64,000 bases of DNA from JADJWR01 sp964610575 (GCA_964610575.1 CAZSYX010000001.1:97781-161780), one strand, 5' to 3'; numbered from the stretch's first letter, positions 1 to 8,370 are shown. Numbers and translations: made by a program. The notes: a model not told the origin generated them from the letters alone.

Positions 1-69
1 GCTCTGCCGCAGCGCGGTGCGGACGCTCTCGCCGATCATTCGGTCATCCTCGACCAGCAGCACGCGCAA
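1..69 (-). CDS. Response regulator, N-terminal fragment (cut by window edge)
   Basis: Only the first 23 codons are present; the gene runs off the left edge. The translation LRVLLVEDDRMIGESVRTAL is the start of a CheY-like receiver domain: a hydrophobic first strand followed by the acidic pair (Glu-Asp-Asp) that binds Mg2+ next to the phosphorylated Asp. The likely start is TTG at 69-67, because GGAG lies about seven bases upstream. An upstream ATG in another frame closes after 13 codons. The Arg-Val-Leu-Leu-Val-Glu-Asp-Asp style resembles OmpR/PhoB regulators of the QseB/PmrA type, but the output domain cannot be seen. Family certain, subfamily not. Confidence 0.75.
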   Translation of the reverse strand, partial: MRVLLVEDDRMIGESVRTALRQS

Positions 70-243
70 GCGCTGACTCCTTCATTGATGGTCGGTCAGC
101 CGCGACTGGCTCGACGAGCGGGTCGCGCCTGCGGCGGACGAAGCATAAAGGCGCCGGTTCCGGCGGCTCCGCAGCCGCGCTGCCGTGCGGTGGCCCAGTG
201 TGCCGAGCCCCGCCACACGCGAGGCACCGGCCGCGGGCCGGCG

Positions 244-1245
244 TCAGGCCAGCCGCGGCAGCGAGAAGGTCGGCTCGACCGAGCCCACTGCGACGCCGCG
301 GTAGTTGCGGATCACGCGCTCGTCCAGCGGCGCCAGCGGCGTGCCCGCAGGCGTGTCGATCAGCCCCAGTTGCTGCAGCACGGCGATCGTCGCCACGTGC
401 AGCGCGCGGCGGTTGCCGTCGGCGATGCGGATGGCGATGCCGATGCCGCGCGAACGGATGCCAATCGACTGCACGCCGTCGGCGCCGACCTTGCTGACCC
501 AGTCGCCGGCGCCTGCCTGCATCAGCATCAGGTCGCTGCGGTTGGTGCCGGACACGAGGTCCGGGTGGCGCTTCATCGCGTAGGCCAACGCGGCGAGTTC
601 CGGCGTCTCGCCGAGTGCCAGCCGGCAGAACGTGTGCGCCAGCGCCGACAACGGCATGGCGTAGTTCGGCGCGCTGCAGCCGTCGATGCCCATCGGCAGG
701 TCGCGGCTGCCGGCGAACCGCTCCACGTTCGCCCGCACCCGCTGCTGCAGCGGCGAGTCGAGGTCGAGGTAACCGGCCAGCGGCTGGCGGTGCATGCGGC
801 AGTAGGCCAGGAATCCCGCGTGCTTGCCGGAGCAGTTGTGGTGCAGCTGGCTGAAGCGCGCGCCCGGCGGCGGGCAGGTCGAGGTGTGCGTGTAGTAGCT
901 CGGCGGATGGCAGCCGCAGCGCAGGTCGGTCTCGCGCGCGCCGATGCGCTCGAGCATCCGCTGCACGACCTTCACGTGCATCGCCTCGCCGCCGTGGCTG
1001 GCGCACATCAGCGCCAGCATCTGGGAATCGAAGCCGAAGTGCTCCATCCCGCCGTCCTGGACGAAGCCGAGGGCCTGCAGCGGCTTAAGAGCGGAACGGG
1101 TGAAATTCAGCCCGTGCGCGTCGCCGACGCCGGCGACCAGCGCGCCCTGCGCGTCGACCACGGCGATCGAGCCGATATGCACGCACTCGGGAAAGCCGCC
1201 GCGCGTGGTGCGGACCAGCGGGACGTGTTCGGGTGCCTGGCGCAT
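244..1245 (-). CDS. L-asparaginase II, Rhizobium etli type (PF06089)
   Basis: Predicted 333-residue enzyme hydrolysing L-asparagine to aspartate and ammonia. It belongs to the thermolabile Rhizobium etli (ReAV-like) family, unrelated to E. coli AnsA/AnsB. Visible signatures are the Ser-x-x-Lys site (RSALKPLQ), the Cys-x-x-Lys site in HNCSGKHAGFL, and the Asp-x-Cys site in IDGCSAPNY; together these match the catalytic serine/lysine and zinc-binding cysteine/lysine/aspartate set known for that family. ATG 1245 is chosen because GAGGGG lies six bases upstream; a GTG at 1269 overlapping the previous stop is possible but has no better site. It is the last gene of the long minus-strand operon and shows no obvious functional link to lipid genes. 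Confidence 0.88.
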   Translation of the reverse strand: MRQAPEHVPLVRTTRGGFPECVHIGSIAVVDAQGALVAGVGDAHGLNFTRSALKPLQALGFVQDGGMEHFGFDSQMLALMCASHGGEAMHVKVVQRMLERIGARETDLRCGCHPPSYYTHTSTCPPPGARFSQLHHNCSGKHAGFLAYCRMHRQPLAGYLDLDSPLQQRVRANVERFAGSRDLPMGIDGCSAPNYAMPLSALAHTFCRLALGETPELAALAYAMKRHPDLVSGTNRSDLMLMQAGAGDWVSKVGADGVQSIGIRSRGIGIAIRIADGNRRALHVATIAVLQQLGLIDTPAGTPLAPLDERVIRNYRGVAVGSVEPTFSLPRLA

Positions 1246-1265
1246 GGAAGTCCCCTCGTCAGGGC

Positions 1266-2129
1266 TCACGCCGCGGCCGGTGCTCCGCCAGCGGCCAATC
1301 GTGCGGCCACTTCCTTACGGTAGCGATTCAGCTCCTGCACCGAGCTGAAGGTGCGCTCGAACAGCAGCCCCATGTTGTGCAGGATGCGCTCGACGACCTT
1401 GTTCTCCCAGGCATCGTCGAACCTGATCTGTGCGTCGAGCCAGCGCTCGAGCCAGGCCGGGTCGGGCAGTCGCGACTGCACGGTGTCGTTGGGGAACAGC
1501 GCCTTGTTCACGTGCAGGTTGGTCGGGTGCAGCGCCTGCGCTGTGCGCCTGGCGGACGCCATCAGCACGCCGACCTTGGCGAAGGCCGCGCGCGCGTTGT
1601 CGCCGACCTCGGCCAGGTATTTCTTCATGTAGCGGAGATACGCGCCGCCGTGGCGCGCCTCGTCCTGCGACAGCAGCTTGTAGATGTGCTTGATCACCGG
1701 CTCGGAATGCCATTCGGCGGCGCGCCGGTACCAGTGGTTCAGGCGGATCTCGCCGCAGAAGTGCAGCGTCAGCGTTTCCAGCGCCGGCGCGGGGTCGAAC
1801 TCGAAGCGCACCGCGTGCAGCTCGTCGGCCGTCGGCGCGAGGTCGGGGCGGAAGCGCTTCAGGTACTCCATCAGCACCAGCGCGTGCTTCTGCTCCTCGT
1901 AGAACCACACGCTCATGAAGGCGGAAAAGTCCGAGTCGTGGCGGTTATCGCGCAGGAACATCTCCGTGGCCGGCAGCGCCGACCACTCGGTGATCGCATT
2001 CATCTTGACCGTCTGCGCCTGTTCGTCGGACAGCTTTGCGGCGTCGAACTCGCCCCAAGGCACGTCGCGCTCCATGTTCCAGCGCACCGATTCGAGCGAC
2101 CTGAACAGTTCCGGGTAGAGCATGTTCAT
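1266..2129 (-). CDS. Ferritin-like di-iron protein resembling acyl-ACP desaturases
   Basis: A 287-residue helical protein with two carboxylate/histidine iron motifs: EEQKH (about residue 100, in WFYEEQKHALVL) and DEARH (about residue 175, in LSQDEARHGGAY). Paired E-E-x-x-H / D-E-x-R-H motifs on a four-helix bundle are typical of soluble acyl-ACP desaturases and related di-iron oxidases (ferritin-like superfamily). It is predicted to be soluble: no signal peptide or membrane segment is evident. It starts 13 bases after the NTF2-like gene and its stop overlaps a GTG of the asparaginase. With a fatty-acid methyltransferase in the same operon, an oxidation or desaturation of lipid acyl chains is plausible, but the substrate is inferred only. 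Confidence 0.72.
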   Translation of the reverse strand: MNMLYPELFRSLESVRWNMERDVPWGEFDAAKLSDEQAQTVKMNAITEWSALPATEMFLRDNRHDSDFSAFMSVWFYEEQKHALVLMEYLKRFRPDLAPTADELHAVRFEFDPAPALETLTLHFCGEIRLNHWYRRAAEWHSEPVIKHIYKLLSQDEARHGGAYLRYMKKYLAEVGDNARAAFAKVGVLMASARRTAQALHPTNLHVNKALFPNDTVQSRLPDPAWLERWLDAQIRFDDAWENKVVERILHNMGLLFERTFSSVQELNRYRKEVAARLAAGGAPAAA

Positions 2130-2142
2130 CGAGATTCCGCCT

Positions 2143-2571
2143 TCAGCGGGCGGCGTGCCGCTTGACCGCCCGCATCAATCCTCCAAGAAGTGGAATCTTC
2201 TCATACAGCTCCTCGGCGGCGTCCCAGTAGTCGCGGTGGTAACTCACCCGGCCATCGGCGTCGAACTTCAGGTGGGTGGCGCCGTGGATCATCTGCTCGT
2301 GGCTGCCGAGTCGCCTTGCGTAGAACAGGAAATCCCAGGTCAGGAACGCGCCGCCGCCCTCGGCCACGACCTCGCGCACGACGAACCGCGGCGAGTCCAC
2401 CTGCTCGAACATGTGCTTGAAGATGCGGCGGATCGGCTCGATGCCGCGCACCTCGTTGAACGGGTCCTTGAAGTACGCATCGGCGGCATAGATCTCGTCG
2501 ATGCGCCGCACCTCCTCCGGCGAGATCGACTCGAAGAAGGCGCGCACCCGCCCGACCGCGTCGTGGCTCAT
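2143..2571 (-). CDS. NTF2-like / SnoaL-fold protein
   Basis: A 142-residue protein of the nuclear-transport-factor-2-like fold: N-terminal helix, DPFNEVRG loop, then strands ending in GRVSYHRDYWDAAEELYEK. NTF2-like proteins act as small hydrolases, isomerases or binding proteins, and the cone-shaped pocket usually holds a hydrophobic ligand. The ATG at 2571 has AAGG seven bases upstream; an upstream ATG at 2631, overlapping the SDR stop as ATGA, would add 20 residues of low-complexity sequence and is less likely. The gene order SDR then NTF2-like in CFA-synthase clusters recurs in Proteobacteria, which suggests that the pair modifies or senses the same lipid product. No catalytic residues can be assigned with certainty. 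Confidence 0.72.
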   Translation of the reverse strand: MSHDAVGRVRAFFESISPEEVRRIDEIYAADAYFKDPFNEVRGIEPIRRIFKHMFEQVDSPRFVVREVVAEGGGAFLTWDFLFYARRLGSHEQMIHGATHLKFDADGRVSYHRDYWDAAEELYEKIPLLGGLMRAVKRHAAR

Positions 2572-2627
2572 CGGAGTACCTTCGCGCTGCGCGCTCGGGG
2601 ACTCATGCTTGGGGCGGCCCGGCGCGC

Positions 2628-3518
2628 TCATGCGCCGGTCGCCTTGCGAACTGCCGCGAACTGCAGCCGATAGGGCAGCAGGCGCAGCAGCTTGAGCCAG
2701 CGCGTGAAGCGCTTCGGGTAGTGGATCTCGAAGGCGCCGGCGGCGATCTCGTCCAGCGTGATTCGCGCCGCGTCCTCGGCCTTCATCAACGCCGGCATCG
2801 TGAACTGGTTCTTCTGGGTTAGCGGCGTGTCGACGAAGCCCGGGTTGATCAGGTACACGCCGATGCCCTGGGGCCGCAGGTCGCCATAAAGCGACTCGGT
2901 GAAGTTGATCAGCGCCGCCTTGCTGGCGCCGTAGATCAGCGCCTTGGGCAGGCCGATGTAGCCGGCCACGGAGGCGACGATGGCGATGCCGCCGCTGCCC
3001 TGCCGTAGCAACACCGGCAGGATCGCGTCGACGCAGTTCAGCACGCCGTGCAGGTTCACTTCCAGCAGCTGGCGGGCCTTGGCGAGGTTCCACTTCTGCG
3101 CCTGCATCTCGACCTCGCTGCCACCGACAACCAGCCCGAGATGTGCGCGCATCTCGACGTGCGTGCCGGCCACGACCAGGGCCAGATCGAAGCCGCCCCA
3201 CGCCTGCTCGATCGCCCGGGCGGCCGCATGCACGCTCGCTGCATCGGTGACGTCGAGCGGCGCGATCAGCGCGTCGTCATGCTTGTCGGCCACTGCTTCC
3301 AGCAAGTCCGGCTTGCGCGCCGACAGCGCCACTCGCGCGCCGCGGGCGAGCAGGTCACGCGTTATCGACGCGCCAATTCCGTACGAGGCGCCGATCACCC
3401 ACACGCGCCGGCCGCGATAGTCGGCGAAGGGCGGGTTGAGCGGGCCGAACAGGCCCGGCGCCGGTATGCGGTCGGCGCGTGTCGGCGCGGCGGTGTCTCG
3501 ATGCACGGCTGCACTCAT
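2628..3518 (-). CDS. Short-chain dehydrogenase/reductase
   Basis: A 296-residue SDR. After about 35 variable residues come the nucleotide-binding GASYGIG motif, the NAD(P) segment (residues ~40-130), a catalytic Ser in IVASVAGYIG, and Tyr/Lys in YGASKAALINF. The C-terminus is basic and amphipathic (RWLKLLRLLPYRL), which may touch membrane. It overlaps its upstream neighbour (DUF3833) by the ATGA pattern, so the two are translationally coupled. A role in reducing or oxidising a lipid-derived carbonyl or alcohol fits the operon but is inferred. Compared with classical 250-residue SDRs it has a longer N-terminus and an insert of ~15 residues after the third strand (HLGLVVGGSEVEMQ). Confidence 0.82.
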   Translation of the reverse strand: MSAAVHRDTAAPTRADRIPAPGLFGPLNPPFADYRGRRVWVIGASYGIGASITRDLLARGARVALSARKPDLLEAVADKHDDALIAPLDVTDAASVHAAARAIEQAWGGFDLALVVAGTHVEMRAHLGLVVGGSEVEMQAQKWNLAKARQLLEVNLHGVLNCVDAILPVLLRQGSGGIAIVASVAGYIGLPKALIYGASKAALINFTESLYGDLRPQGIGVYLINPGFVDTPLTQKNQFTMPALMKAEDAARITLDEIAAGAFEIHYPKRFTRWLKLLRLLPYRLQFAAVRKATGA

Positions 3519-4057
3519 GGCCGATTGAATGAGATCAGCACTTCACCGACCCTGAAGCCCCAGAAGGTCATCACCGCGCGGTTGAGCATGACCTTCTCGT
3601 CGATGAGGAACATCCAGTCGTCGAAGTCGATGTCGTAGCGCTTGCCTTCCCTGGTCTTCAACATGAAGGTGTACGACCAGTTCAGCGCATTGCCGGCCAC
3701 GACGCCGGTGGCCTCGCCCTTCACGTCGTCGGCGGTGCCGGTCCAGCGGCCCGGCTGGCCGGCGATCGGGCGCAGCGTCCAGACGCGCCGTTCCTTCTCG
3801 CCGTCGGACCAGGCGAAGTCTTCGTCGAGCGTGCCGACATCACCGGCCCAGCTTGCCTTGATCGTCACCACGAAGCGCCTCGCCACCCGTCCGGAGCGGT
3901 CCATGAACAGGCCGTGGCCGACCAGCGTGCCGTTGAAGTACTGCTTCAGATCAAGCGCCGGCTTCTCACTGACGTACACCTGCGGGTCGATCGAAGCGCA
4001 ACTCACCAGCCCCAGCGCGCCGAGCGCGGCGACGAGGCGGAGCAGGAGTTTCAGCAT
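3515..4057 (-). CDS. DUF3833 family lipoprotein
   Basis: A 180-residue protein with a lipoprotein signal: hydrophobic stretch LLRLVAALGALGLV followed by the lipobox LVSC, so mature Cys20 would be lipidated and the protein anchored to an envelope membrane. The remainder, including YFNGTLVGHGLFMDRSGRV and FDDWMFLIDEKVMLNRA, matches the DUF3833 family, which commonly sits beside CFA synthase, DUF1365 and SDR genes. The biochemical role is unknown; a beta-rich lipocalin-like fold is suggested by the alternating strand pattern. The stop overlaps the SDR start. The start ATG at 4057 lies 10 bases after the MFS gene. Confidence 0.8.
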   Translation of the reverse strand: MLKLLLRLVAALGALGLVSCASIDPQVYVSEKPALDLKQYFNGTLVGHGLFMDRSGRVARRFVVTIKASWAGDVGTLDEDFAWSDGEKERRVWTLRPIAGQPGRWTGTADDVKGEATGVVAGNALNWSYTFMLKTREGKRYDIDFDDWMFLIDEKVMLNRAVMTFWGFRVGEVLISFNRP

Positions 4058-4067
4058 TGCATCGTCC

Positions 4068-5393
4068 TCAGAATCGTTGCCGGCGCCACGCGGCGAGAAG
4101 CCCAGCCGCGGCGACGAGCTTCAGTGCGCACGGCACCACCGAGTAGGTGAAGGCCAGCGCATCCAACGCCGCGGCGTCCTGCGCACCGCGCGTGTAGCCC
4201 AGTACTTCGAGGATCGTCAGCGCCAGCGCGCCGGCCACCGCCAGCACCAGCTTGTTGACGAAGTTCCACAGCCCGAAGTAGGCGCCTTCGCGCTGTCCGT
4301 TGTGGCCGTTGGCATCGATCACTCGCGCCAGCAGGGCGGGCGGCAGCGCCAGGTCGGCACCAAAGGCCAGCCCGGACAGCGCGCAGATCGCGGCAAAGCC
4401 GACCAGCGCGCCGGACGGTAGCCAGTAGGCCCAGACGAAGGCGGCCACCGCGGCCACCATGCCGGCCAGCCACAGCGCGTGCAGGCTGTGGCGGCGCGCC
4501 AGCCGCGTCCACAGCGGCATGCTGGCGGCGCCGGCCAGGAAGTACACGGCGAGGAACGCCGGCGCATGGGCCGCCATCCCGAGCCGGTCGGCGACGAAGA
4601 AGACGAACACCGTGGCGGTGATCGAAGGCGCCAGCGCATTGAGCGCGAACACGCCGAGCAGCCAGCGCGTGTTGCGCGTTGCCAGCGGCACCACGAAGGC
4701 CAGGTAAGGATTGCCAGGCGGCAAGGGCCGCGCCTGCGGCGGCCGCGGCGCGCTCCTGGCGAGCGCGGCCAGCCCGAGCGCAAGCAGTGCGACCAGCGCA
4801 GCCGTGGCCACGCCGTAGCCCGCCAGTTGCGGCAGGCTGCCGCCGATCAGCACGCCGATCAGGCCAGCACCCTCGCGCGCGCCGGTGATGCGGGCGCGGC
4901 CGGCATCGTCGTGCGCGAGCTCCGCGCCCCAGGCTTGGTAGGCGACGATCGCCAGCGAATAGCCGAGGTAGGCCGCGGCCAGCGTGAAGAACAGCCACGC
5001 CGCCTGCCCGCCGGTACCGAACGACTGCAACGGCCTGAAGACCAGATGGAACGCAACGGCGAGCAGCGGGGCGGCGAGCAGGATCGGCCGCAGGTACGAG
5101 CCACGGGCTTTCTGCGCGTCGACCCAGCTGCCGAGCAGCGGATCGGCCACCGCGTCGACCAGTCGCGTGGCGAGCAGGATCAGCCCGATCGTCTGCAACG
5201 ACAGCGCCGTCTGCGCCGAGTAGAAGTCGGGCAGCAGGATGGCGAGTGGCAGCGCTGTCATCATCAGCGGCACCGCGAGAAGGCTGTAGGCGCCGAGCGC
5301 CGACGCCGAGGTGGCGCCATCGACCGACGGGCGCGCTGGCAAGGGGCCGGCTGCGCCGAGCGCTGGCCGCGCGGACGCCTGGGGCGGTGTCAT
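4068..5393 (-). CDS. MFS transporter, GPH/melibiose-carrier-like (MFS_2)
   Basis: A 441-residue inner-membrane carrier with about twelve hydrophobic segments. The signature ATRLVDAVADPLLGSWVDAQK near residues 75-95 is the conserved loop 2-3 motif of the glycoside-pentoside-hexuronide (MFS_2) group. Carriers of this subtype are repeatedly found in CFA/DUF1365/DUF3833 clusters, where their substrate is unknown; a lipid or lipid precursor is plausible by association. The N-terminal 30 residues are Pro/Ala-rich and cytoplasmic. It lies between the secreted chalcone-isomerase-like protein and the DUF3833 lipoprotein, with short spacings on both sides indicating one transcript. Confidence 0.83.
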   Translation of the reverse strand: MTPPQASARPALGAAGPLPARPSVDGATSASALGAYSLLAVPLMMTALPLAILLPDFYSAQTALSLQTIGLILLATRLVDAVADPLLGSWVDAQKARGSYLRPILLAAPLLAVAFHLVFRPLQSFGTGGQAAWLFFTLAAAYLGYSLAIVAYQAWGAELAHDDAGRARITGAREGAGLIGVLIGGSLPQLAGYGVATAALVALLALGLAALARSAPRPPQARPLPPGNPYLAFVVPLATRNTRWLLGVFALNALAPSITATVFVFFVADRLGMAAHAPAFLAVYFLAGAASMPLWTRLARRHSLHALWLAGMVAAVAAFVWAYWLPSGALVGFAAICALSGLAFGADLALPPALLARVIDANGHNGQREGAYFGLWNFVNKLVLAVAGALALTILEVLGYTRGAQDAAALDALAFTYSVVPCALKLVAAAGLLAAWRRQRF

Positions 5394-5410
5394 CGGAAGC
5401 GAAGCGCTGC

Positions 5411-6001
5411 TCAGATCGGCGCCGTGCGGATCGGTGCCGACTTCAGCAGACTCTCGCGCAGCTGCGGCGCCTTCGTGCGCTCGTCGAGCCAGATGGCGAA
5501 GAAAGCGCGCGCGAATGCCGGGTCCTCGATGCTGCCTAGGAATTCGCCGTCGAAGTAGAAGCGTGCGCCGGTGCCGGGCACGTTGACCCCGGCCAGCCGT
5601 CGGCCCTTCTCGACGTTGGGGAAGAGCTTCAGCATCTGCTCGTGCCAGCGCGCCCGCTCGGCCTCGCTGCCGAAGCCGAGCCGCTCGATCTCGTCGCGGC
5701 TGGCCTCCGCGATGCCCTTGCCGTCGAGCCGGCGCGCGTAGGTCAGCTCGAGAACGAAACGCTGCGCCGTCGGGTTGGCGAGTTCGAACCGGGCTGACGC
5801 GTAAAGCGCCGCGTCGTAGACGTGGAAGCCGTACCAGGTCAGCCTGCCGGTGCCCGCGAGCGGGACGTCGCCGACGTACTTGCGCACGTGCGCCGGTGCC
5901 GGTCCACTGGCACTCGCGGACGAGGCCGAGGCTGCGGCCGGCGCGGCGACGGCGGAGGCCGCGGCGACGAGCGCGGCGGCAGCGAGCTGCTTCGGTGACA
6001 T
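5411..6001 (-). CDS. Chalcone-isomerase-like exported protein (PF16036)
   Basis: A 196-residue protein with a cleavable signal peptide (MSPKQLAAAALVAAASAVAAPAAA). The mature part includes GTGRLTWYGFHVYDAALYA, a fingerprint of bacterial chalcone-isomerase-like (Chalcone_3) proteins, and ends in a strand pair FYFDGEFLGSIEDPAFARAF. Plant relatives of this fold bind fatty acids, so a periplasmic fatty-acid binding role is reasonable but unproven; the plant catalytic residues are not evident. ATG 6001 is chosen over the in-frame codon at 6058 because AAGGAG lies upstream of it and the longer form would overlap the CFA gene and bury the signal peptide. Confidence 0.8.
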   Translation of the reverse strand: MSPKQLAAAALVAAASAVAAPAAASASSASASGPAPAHVRKYVGDVPLAGTGRLTWYGFHVYDAALYASARFELANPTAQRFVLELTYARRLDGKGIAEASRDEIERLGFGSEAERARWHEQMLKLFPNVEKGRRLAGVNVPGTGARFYFDGEFLGSIEDPAFARAFFAIWLDERTKAPQLRESLLKSAPIRTAPI

Positions 6002-6026
6002 GGGGTCCGTCTCCTTCGCGCCGGCC

Positions 6027-7355
6027 TCAGGCTTTTTCGAGCGTGTATTGCGTGACATCGGTATTGCCCTCCGCGAAGGCGGCTTCGCAGTAAGCGAGGT
6101 AGAAGTGCCAGATCCGCACGAAGCGCTCGTCGAAGCCCTGCGCGCGCACGGCGTCGAGCTGGGTCAGGAAGCGCGCGCGCCAGGTGGCGAGCGTCTTCGC
6201 GTAGTGGCTGCCGAACGAGTGCGCGTTGACGACGCGCAGCCCGGCGCGCTCTGCCTGGCGGCGGAAAACCGACGGGCTGGGCAGCATGCCGCCGGGGAAG
6301 ATGTACTGCTGGATGAAGTCGCTGCTGCGGCGGTAGTGGTCGAACAGTCGGTCGGCGATCTCGATGGTCTGGATGCAGACTCGGCCGCCCGGCTTCAGCG
6401 AGCGCGCCACGGTCTCGAAGTACGACGGCCAGTACGCTTCACCGACCGCCTCGAACATCTCGATCGAAGCGATGCCGTCGTACTGCGCCCGCTCGTCGCG
6501 GTAGTCCTGCAGCACCAGCTCGGCGGGCAGATCCTGTCGTTCGAGTCGCACCTGCGCGAACTGCAACTGCGCCGCGGACAGCGTCAGCCCCTTGACCAGG
6601 TGGCCAGCGCGGGCCGCGGTTTCGGCAAAGCCGCCCCAGCCGCAGCCGATCTCCAGCACGTGGCTGCCGGGCGGCAGACGCAGCTCGTCGAGGACGCGGC
6701 GGTACTTTGCCTGCTGCGCCGACATCAGCTCCTGCGGGCTCGCCACTGCGTGCGGATCGACGCGCGCGTGCGCGAACAGCGCGCTCGAGTACGTCATCGT
6801 CGGGTCGAGCCACAGTGCGTAGAACGCATTGCCGAGGTCGTAGTGGGCGTGGATGTTCTTCTTCGCCTGCTCCTTCGTGTTGCGGTTCAGCCAGTGCTTC
6901 AGGCGATAAGCCAGGCCGCCCCAGAAGGAGCCGTAGATCACCGCTTCGGCCGCGTCGCGATTGCGGATGAAATACTTCAGCACCCGCACCGGGTCGTCGG
7001 TCGACCAGTCGCCGCCGATGTAAGCCTCGGCAAAACCGATGTCGCCGCTTTTCAGCGCCGCCTGCACCGGGGTCCAGTTGTGCAGGCGGATCTGCGCCTG
7101 CGGGCTGCCGTTGCCGAAGCGCGCGTGCTGGCCGTCGGGAAATGTCAGGTCGAGCGTGCCGTTGGAGAAGCGCTCGAGCAGGCGCAGCGCCCAGCGTGCC
7201 GACGACGGAAACTTCGACGTGTCCAGCGTGCCGTGCTCGGCGCCGGTCGAGTCGAGCAACTGTCGCCGGGCTGCCGCAAGACGGTTGCGCGCCCCGTCGG
7301 CGGACGGGAGCGGAGCGAGCGAGGGCGCATATGCGCGGGCGAATTCGTTGTTCAT
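6027..7355 (-). CDS. cfa: Cyclopropane-fatty-acyl-phospholipid synthase-like SAM methyltransferase
   Basis: A 442-residue enzyme of the CFA/mycolic acid synthase family. It has an N-terminal lipid-binding domain (ARFGNGSPQAQIRLHNWTP) and a Rossmann SAM domain with VLEIGCGWGGFAETAARAGH (about residues 220-240) and the active-site segment MFEAVGEAYWPSYFETVARSLKPGG. Members transfer a methylene or methyl group from S-adenosylmethionine to a double bond of membrane phospholipid acyl chains. Start ATG 7355 overlaps the DUF1365 stop (ATGA). Because of its neighbours (DUF1365, amine-oxidase-like), it may be a methyltransferase making methylated or furan fatty-acid precursors rather than a true cyclopropane synthase. 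Confidence 0.9.
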   Translation of the reverse strand: MNNEFARAYAPSLAPLPSADGARNRLAAARRQLLDSTGAEHGTLDTSKFPSSARWALRLLERFSNGTLDLTFPDGQHARFGNGSPQAQIRLHNWTPVQAALKSGDIGFAEAYIGGDWSTDDPVRVLKYFIRNRDAAEAVIYGSFWGGLAYRLKHWLNRNTKEQAKKNIHAHYDLGNAFYALWLDPTMTYSSALFAHARVDPHAVASPQELMSAQQAKYRRVLDELRLPPGSHVLEIGCGWGGFAETAARAGHLVKGLTLSAAQLQFAQVRLERQDLPAELVLQDYRDERAQYDGIASIEMFEAVGEAYWPSYFETVARSLKPGGRVCIQTIEIADRLFDHYRRSSDFIQQYIFPGGMLPSPSVFRRQAERAGLRVVNAHSFGSHYAKTLATWRARFLTQLDAVRAQGFDERFVRIWHFYLAYCEAAFAEGNTDVTQYTLEKA

Positions 7356-8134
7356 CGGCTGACGTCGAGTGCAGGCGGTTCGGGTTTGGAGAACAACGGC
7401 ACGCGCTTGCGCCATAGCTTCAGCGCCTGCCAGTGGATGCGGGCGACCACGCCGAACGTGAACACCGGATAGGCGAGCCGGGCGCGCAGAAGTTCGCCGT
7501 CGGTGAGCGGCACCAGGCGGCCTTCGATCGAGGTCTGCAGCAACGGTCCGTCGGTGCCGTCATAGTCGATGCGGCCGATGAAGCGGCTCCCCTCGGTGCG
7601 CTGCGCCAGCATGAAGCGGAACCGGTACTGACCCTCGACGCGGCAGAACGGCGACACGTGGAACACCTTGCGCGCGGTCAGTTCCTCGCCCCAGGCGAGC
7701 GGACGGCCGTCGTCGTGCGCGAGCAGGTAGCAGTGGCGCTCGCCGAAGGTGTTGTTGACCTCGCAGACCACTGCGCGCAGCGCGCCGTCGGCACGATGGC
7801 AGAACCAGAAGCTGACGGGGTTGAACACATAGCCAAGCACGCGTGGCAGCGTGTGCAGCCAGATCTCGCCGGCCGCGTCGGTGACGCCTTCGCGCCGAAG
7901 CAGTGCGTCGATCCAGGCCAGCGGATCGAGGCCGTCGCCGTGGTCGGCGTCGTGGAACGACAGCCAGCCAGCCCGGTTGCGCGGCAGCCTTCGAAACGGC
8001 CAGGGCTGCGCCGCCAGCGTGCGCAGCGGCAGGCGCAGGAAGAAGCTGCGGTAGGCAAACGCATGCCGTGCCGGCCGCAGCCGCGTGTGGCGGACGTGGC
8101 CCAAGCCGATGCTGGCGGTTGCCGGAGAAGGCAT
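7352..8134 (-). CDS. DUF1365 family protein
   Basis: A 260-residue protein with hallmark segments: GHVRHTRLRPARHAFAYR at the N-terminus, LPRVLGYVFNPVSFWFCH and EVNNTFGERHCYLL in the centre, and KVFHVSPFCRVEGQYRFRF. DUF1365 proteins are almost always encoded between a flavin amine-oxidase-like gene and a CFA-synthase-like gene. As I recall the Rhodobacter sphaeroides work, a gene of this kind is required for furan fatty acid formation; the exact reaction assignment is not something the sequence shows. First gene of the minus-strand operon; its upstream region contains the TetR operator array. No signal peptide; membrane association uncertain. Confidence 0.85.
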   Translation of the reverse strand: MPSPATASIGLGHVRHTRLRPARHAFAYRSFFLRLPLRTLAAQPWPFRRLPRNRAGWLSFHDADHGDGLDPLAWIDALLRREGVTDAAGEIWLHTLPRVLGYVFNPVSFWFCHRADGALRAVVCEVNNTFGERHCYLLAHDDGRPLAWGEELTARKVFHVSPFCRVEGQYRFRFMLAQRTEGSRFIGRIDYDGTDGPLLQTSIEGRLVPLTDGELLRARLAYPVFTFGVVARIHWQALKLWRKRVPLFSKPEPPALDVSR

Positions 8135-8186
8135 GCGATTGAGCGCTGGAGTCAGCCGTAGCGTGACGGTTGGTTGGAAATGATTT

Positions 8187-8348
8187 ACTGATTGAACTGA
8201 TTAGTTCAACTATATACTAATCGGTAGCTAATTGTCGAATCATCGCGCAAATTCATATTTCAGTCTACCGCGGATTGTTGGACTTATGCTGGGGAAATCC
8301 CGAGAGTCGCGCTTGCGACTGATTAGGCTGAGCAGTAAACTGATCAGT
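8187..8348. promoter_or_regulatory. Divergent control region with repeated ACTGATTAG operators
   Basis: An unusually AT-rich stretch between DUF1365 (minus) and tetR (plus). It holds ACTGATT at 8187-8193, a 7+7 inverted repeat TTGAACTGATTAGTTCAA at 8192-8209, ACTAATCGGT at 8216-8225 (reverse of the same motif), ACTGATTAG at 8318-8326, and the perfect palindrome ACTGATCAGT at 8339-8348 just before the tetR ribosome site. A candidate minus promoter is TCGACA (8238-8233), 18-base spacer, TATAGT (8214-8209), directly abutting the inverted repeat. The arrangement suggests autoregulation by the adjacent TetR protein and repression of the lipid operon. Confidence 0.62.
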
Positions 8349-8370
8349 ATTAATTTGCCGAAGGTTGACG

